From Betaproteobacteria bacterium (GTDB taxonomy: Bacteria; Pseudomonadota; Gammaproteobacteria; Burkholderiales; Casimicrobiaceae): a DNA stretch of 64,000 nucleotides. Where the stretch lies: positions 154,935-218,934 of the forward strand of contig JAAFIS010000002.1 of assembly GCA_013298695.1 (NCBI GenBank), given 5' to 3'. The position numbers and the translations under genes are program-made. Below the pieces are notes generated by a model. It saw nothing but the letters and a program-made list of their open reading frames with translations, was not told where the DNA came from and did not search any database. Of this stretch, positions 62,813 through 64,000 are shown in pieces; position 1 is the first letter of the stretch, and every line of letters starts with the position of its first letter.

Positions 62813-62872
62813 ATTTCATGAATTTATCTGAACAATGGTCGCGCTGTTCAAGCTTGCGCAGATAATTTGTTC

Positions 62873-64000
62873 ATGACACAGTCGACGTTGCCGTTTCCTG
62901 AGCGGGCCTTTCAAATTGATCATGCGTTTGTAAACGCGTTATCGAAAGGCGCGCTCTCGGGCTCAGCCGAACAAATGTTGCTTGAACACGGCACGATCGC
63001 ACCGCATTGGCGACAGTTTTTCGAGCAAGTGGCGGGTACGAGCCGCGCACTGCGAAGCGGCTTCGATAGTGTCGACGACGCCGATTCAATTGAATCGTTG
63101 CGCATGCGATTGGCCGAGGCGAGCGCGACGGTTCGCCGCCGGGTTGCCGACAACGGCATTACTTACAACGTTTACGCGGACGCAAGCAGCCAGGCGCGAC
63201 CGTGGTCGCTTGATTTGTTGCCGATGATCATTCCGGAATCGGAATGGCACATCATTGAACGCGGTGTGTTGCAGCGCGTTCATTTGCTCAACGACATCTT
63301 GAACGATGTCTACGGCGAACAAACACTTTTGCAGCGCGGCTTGTTGCCAACGGCGATTGTTAAAGGTCATCCCGGGTTTCGCCATTCTGTTCACGGCATT
63401 CGTCCGCCGGGCGATACGCATTTGCATATCGTTGGTTTCGATTTGGCACGCGGCCCCGAGGGGCAGTGGTGGGTGATTTCCGAGCGGACCGACGCGCCTT
63501 CGGGTTTGGGTTATCTGCTGGAAAACCGCATGATCGTGTCGCGGCTTTTTCCTGATGCATTTAGTTCGCTTGGGGTTGAACGCGTAGTCGGTGCATATAA
63601 AGCGTTGATTGCGAGCTTGACGGCACACTCGAAAAATCCATCGCCGCACATCGTGTTGCTCACGCCAGGGCCGTTCAACGAAACCTATTTCGAGCACGTT
63701 TATCTTGCGCGCTATTTGGGGCTCACGCTGGCGGAAGGCGGCGATCTTGTGGTGCGCAATGAGCGCGTGTGGTTAAAAACGATTAAAGGGCTCGAAGCGG
63801 TCGACGTGATTTTGCGCAGACTTGATGATGATTTCCTTGACCCGTTAGAGTTTCGATCAGACTCCGCGCTCGGAGTGCCGGGGTTGATTCAAGCGTATCG
63901 CGCGGGCAACGTCGTTCTCGCAAATGCGCCCGGAAGCGCGTGGCTTGAATCGTCTGCGGTGCTTGCGTTTTTGCCGCGCATTGCGCAGGCGCTGCGCGGT
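62873..64000 (+). CDS. Circularly permuted type 2 ATP-grasp protein (DUF404/407), 3' end cut off
   Basis: The frame is open from the ATG to the window edge (376 residues so far). It matches the circularly permuted ATP-grasp family: NGITYNVYADASSQARPWSL, LNDILNDVYGEQTLLQRGLL, GFRHSVHGIRPPGDTHLHIV, LARGPEGQWWVISERTDAPS, LGYLLENRMIVSRLFPDAF and the acidic YLARYLGLTLAEGGDLVVRN block. Such proteins usually stand next to alpha-E (DUF403) and transglutaminase-like genes and are thought to ligate or modify a peptide. In some bacteria the alpha-E domain is fused at the C-terminus, which cannot be seen here. No clear ribosome site precedes the ATG. Confidence 0.85.
   Translation, partial: MTQSTLPFPERAFQIDHAFVNALSKGALSGSAEQMLLEHGTIAPHWRQFFEQVAGTSRALRSGFDSVDDADSIESLRMRLAEASATVRRRVADNGITYNVYADASSQARPWSLDLLPMIIPESEWHIIERGVLQRVHLLNDILNDVYGEQTLLQRGLLPTAIVKGHPGFRHSVHGIRPPGDTHLHIVGFDLARGPEGQWWVISERTDAPSGLGYLLENRMIVSRLFPDAFSSLGVERVVGAYKALIASLTAHSKNPSPHIVLLTPGPFNETYFEHVYLARYLGLTLAEGGDLVVRNERVWLKTIKGLEAVDVILRRLDDDFLDPLEFRSDSALGVPGLIQAYRAGNVVLANAPGSAWLESSAVLAFLPRIAQALRG

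Overview
The window looks like ordinary chromosomal DNA of a Gram-negative, aerobic, free-living proteobacterium. Betaproteobacteria is my best guess. This rests on gene content (DsbB, a CysI-type reductase paired with a DUF934 protein, rpsO-pnp, beta-class glutathione transferase, a PA0069-type radical SAM protein, many secreted proteins) and on intermediate GC content. It is an inference, not a proof. I see no rRNA, no convincing tRNA, no CRISPR array, no transposase, no integrase and no phage gene.

Layout. 1-5.4 kb is an accessory-looking stretch of secreted or membrane-anchored proteins: a Tat-type dienelactone hydrolase, a small triple-repeat secreted protein, two diverged paralogous anchored proteins with a duplicated 3' flank, and a frameshifted secreted gene. 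6-18 kb mixes small membrane and stress proteins, a TerB/DUF697 protein, a LysR regulator divergent from isocitrate dehydrogenase, a broken AraC gene, a DUF808 membrane protein and a secreted beta-helix protein with dockerin-like ends. 18-30 kb holds glutathione transferase, hydrolases, a MaoC hydratase, an adaptor/ATPase export pair without a permease, an SDR/pseudouridine synthase pair, a HerA-like ATPase and a large secreted astacin-type protease. 30-44 kb is metabolic: acyl-CoA dehydrogenase with a PsrA-like operator, CysI plus DUF934, deoxyinosine glycosylase, radical SAM protein, arginase, DegV, VOC protein plus threonine dehydratase, MscS channel, Tex and an MFS carrier. 45-57 kb is mostly core: a membrane glycosyltransferase-like protein, pnp, rpsO, prolyl oligopeptidase, dsbB, N-formylglutamate amidohydrolase and proS. 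57-64 kb has a LysR regulator divergent from a haloacetate-dehalogenase-like hydrolase, a tartrate/D-malate dehydrogenase, an M20 peptidase, a cupin, and the start of a circularly permuted ATP-grasp protein that runs off the end.

The most unusual signal lies between the genes. At least ten intergenic regions carry a diverged element of about 80-120 bp built from a GCCCAATT/AATTGGGC palindrome, an AT-rich spacer and usually a second copy of the palindrome. It sits in gaps, often just after a stop codon, and once appears to serve as an intrinsic terminator (after icd). I know no name for it, and it looks like a REP/MITE-type family of this lineage. Smaller repeat families are also present: GTAGCCC palindromes, short hairpins in the rpsO-pnp and proS leaders, and a GC-rich repeat translated into the N-terminus of the M20 peptidase. 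A tight 11-bp iteron array lies between the first two genes.
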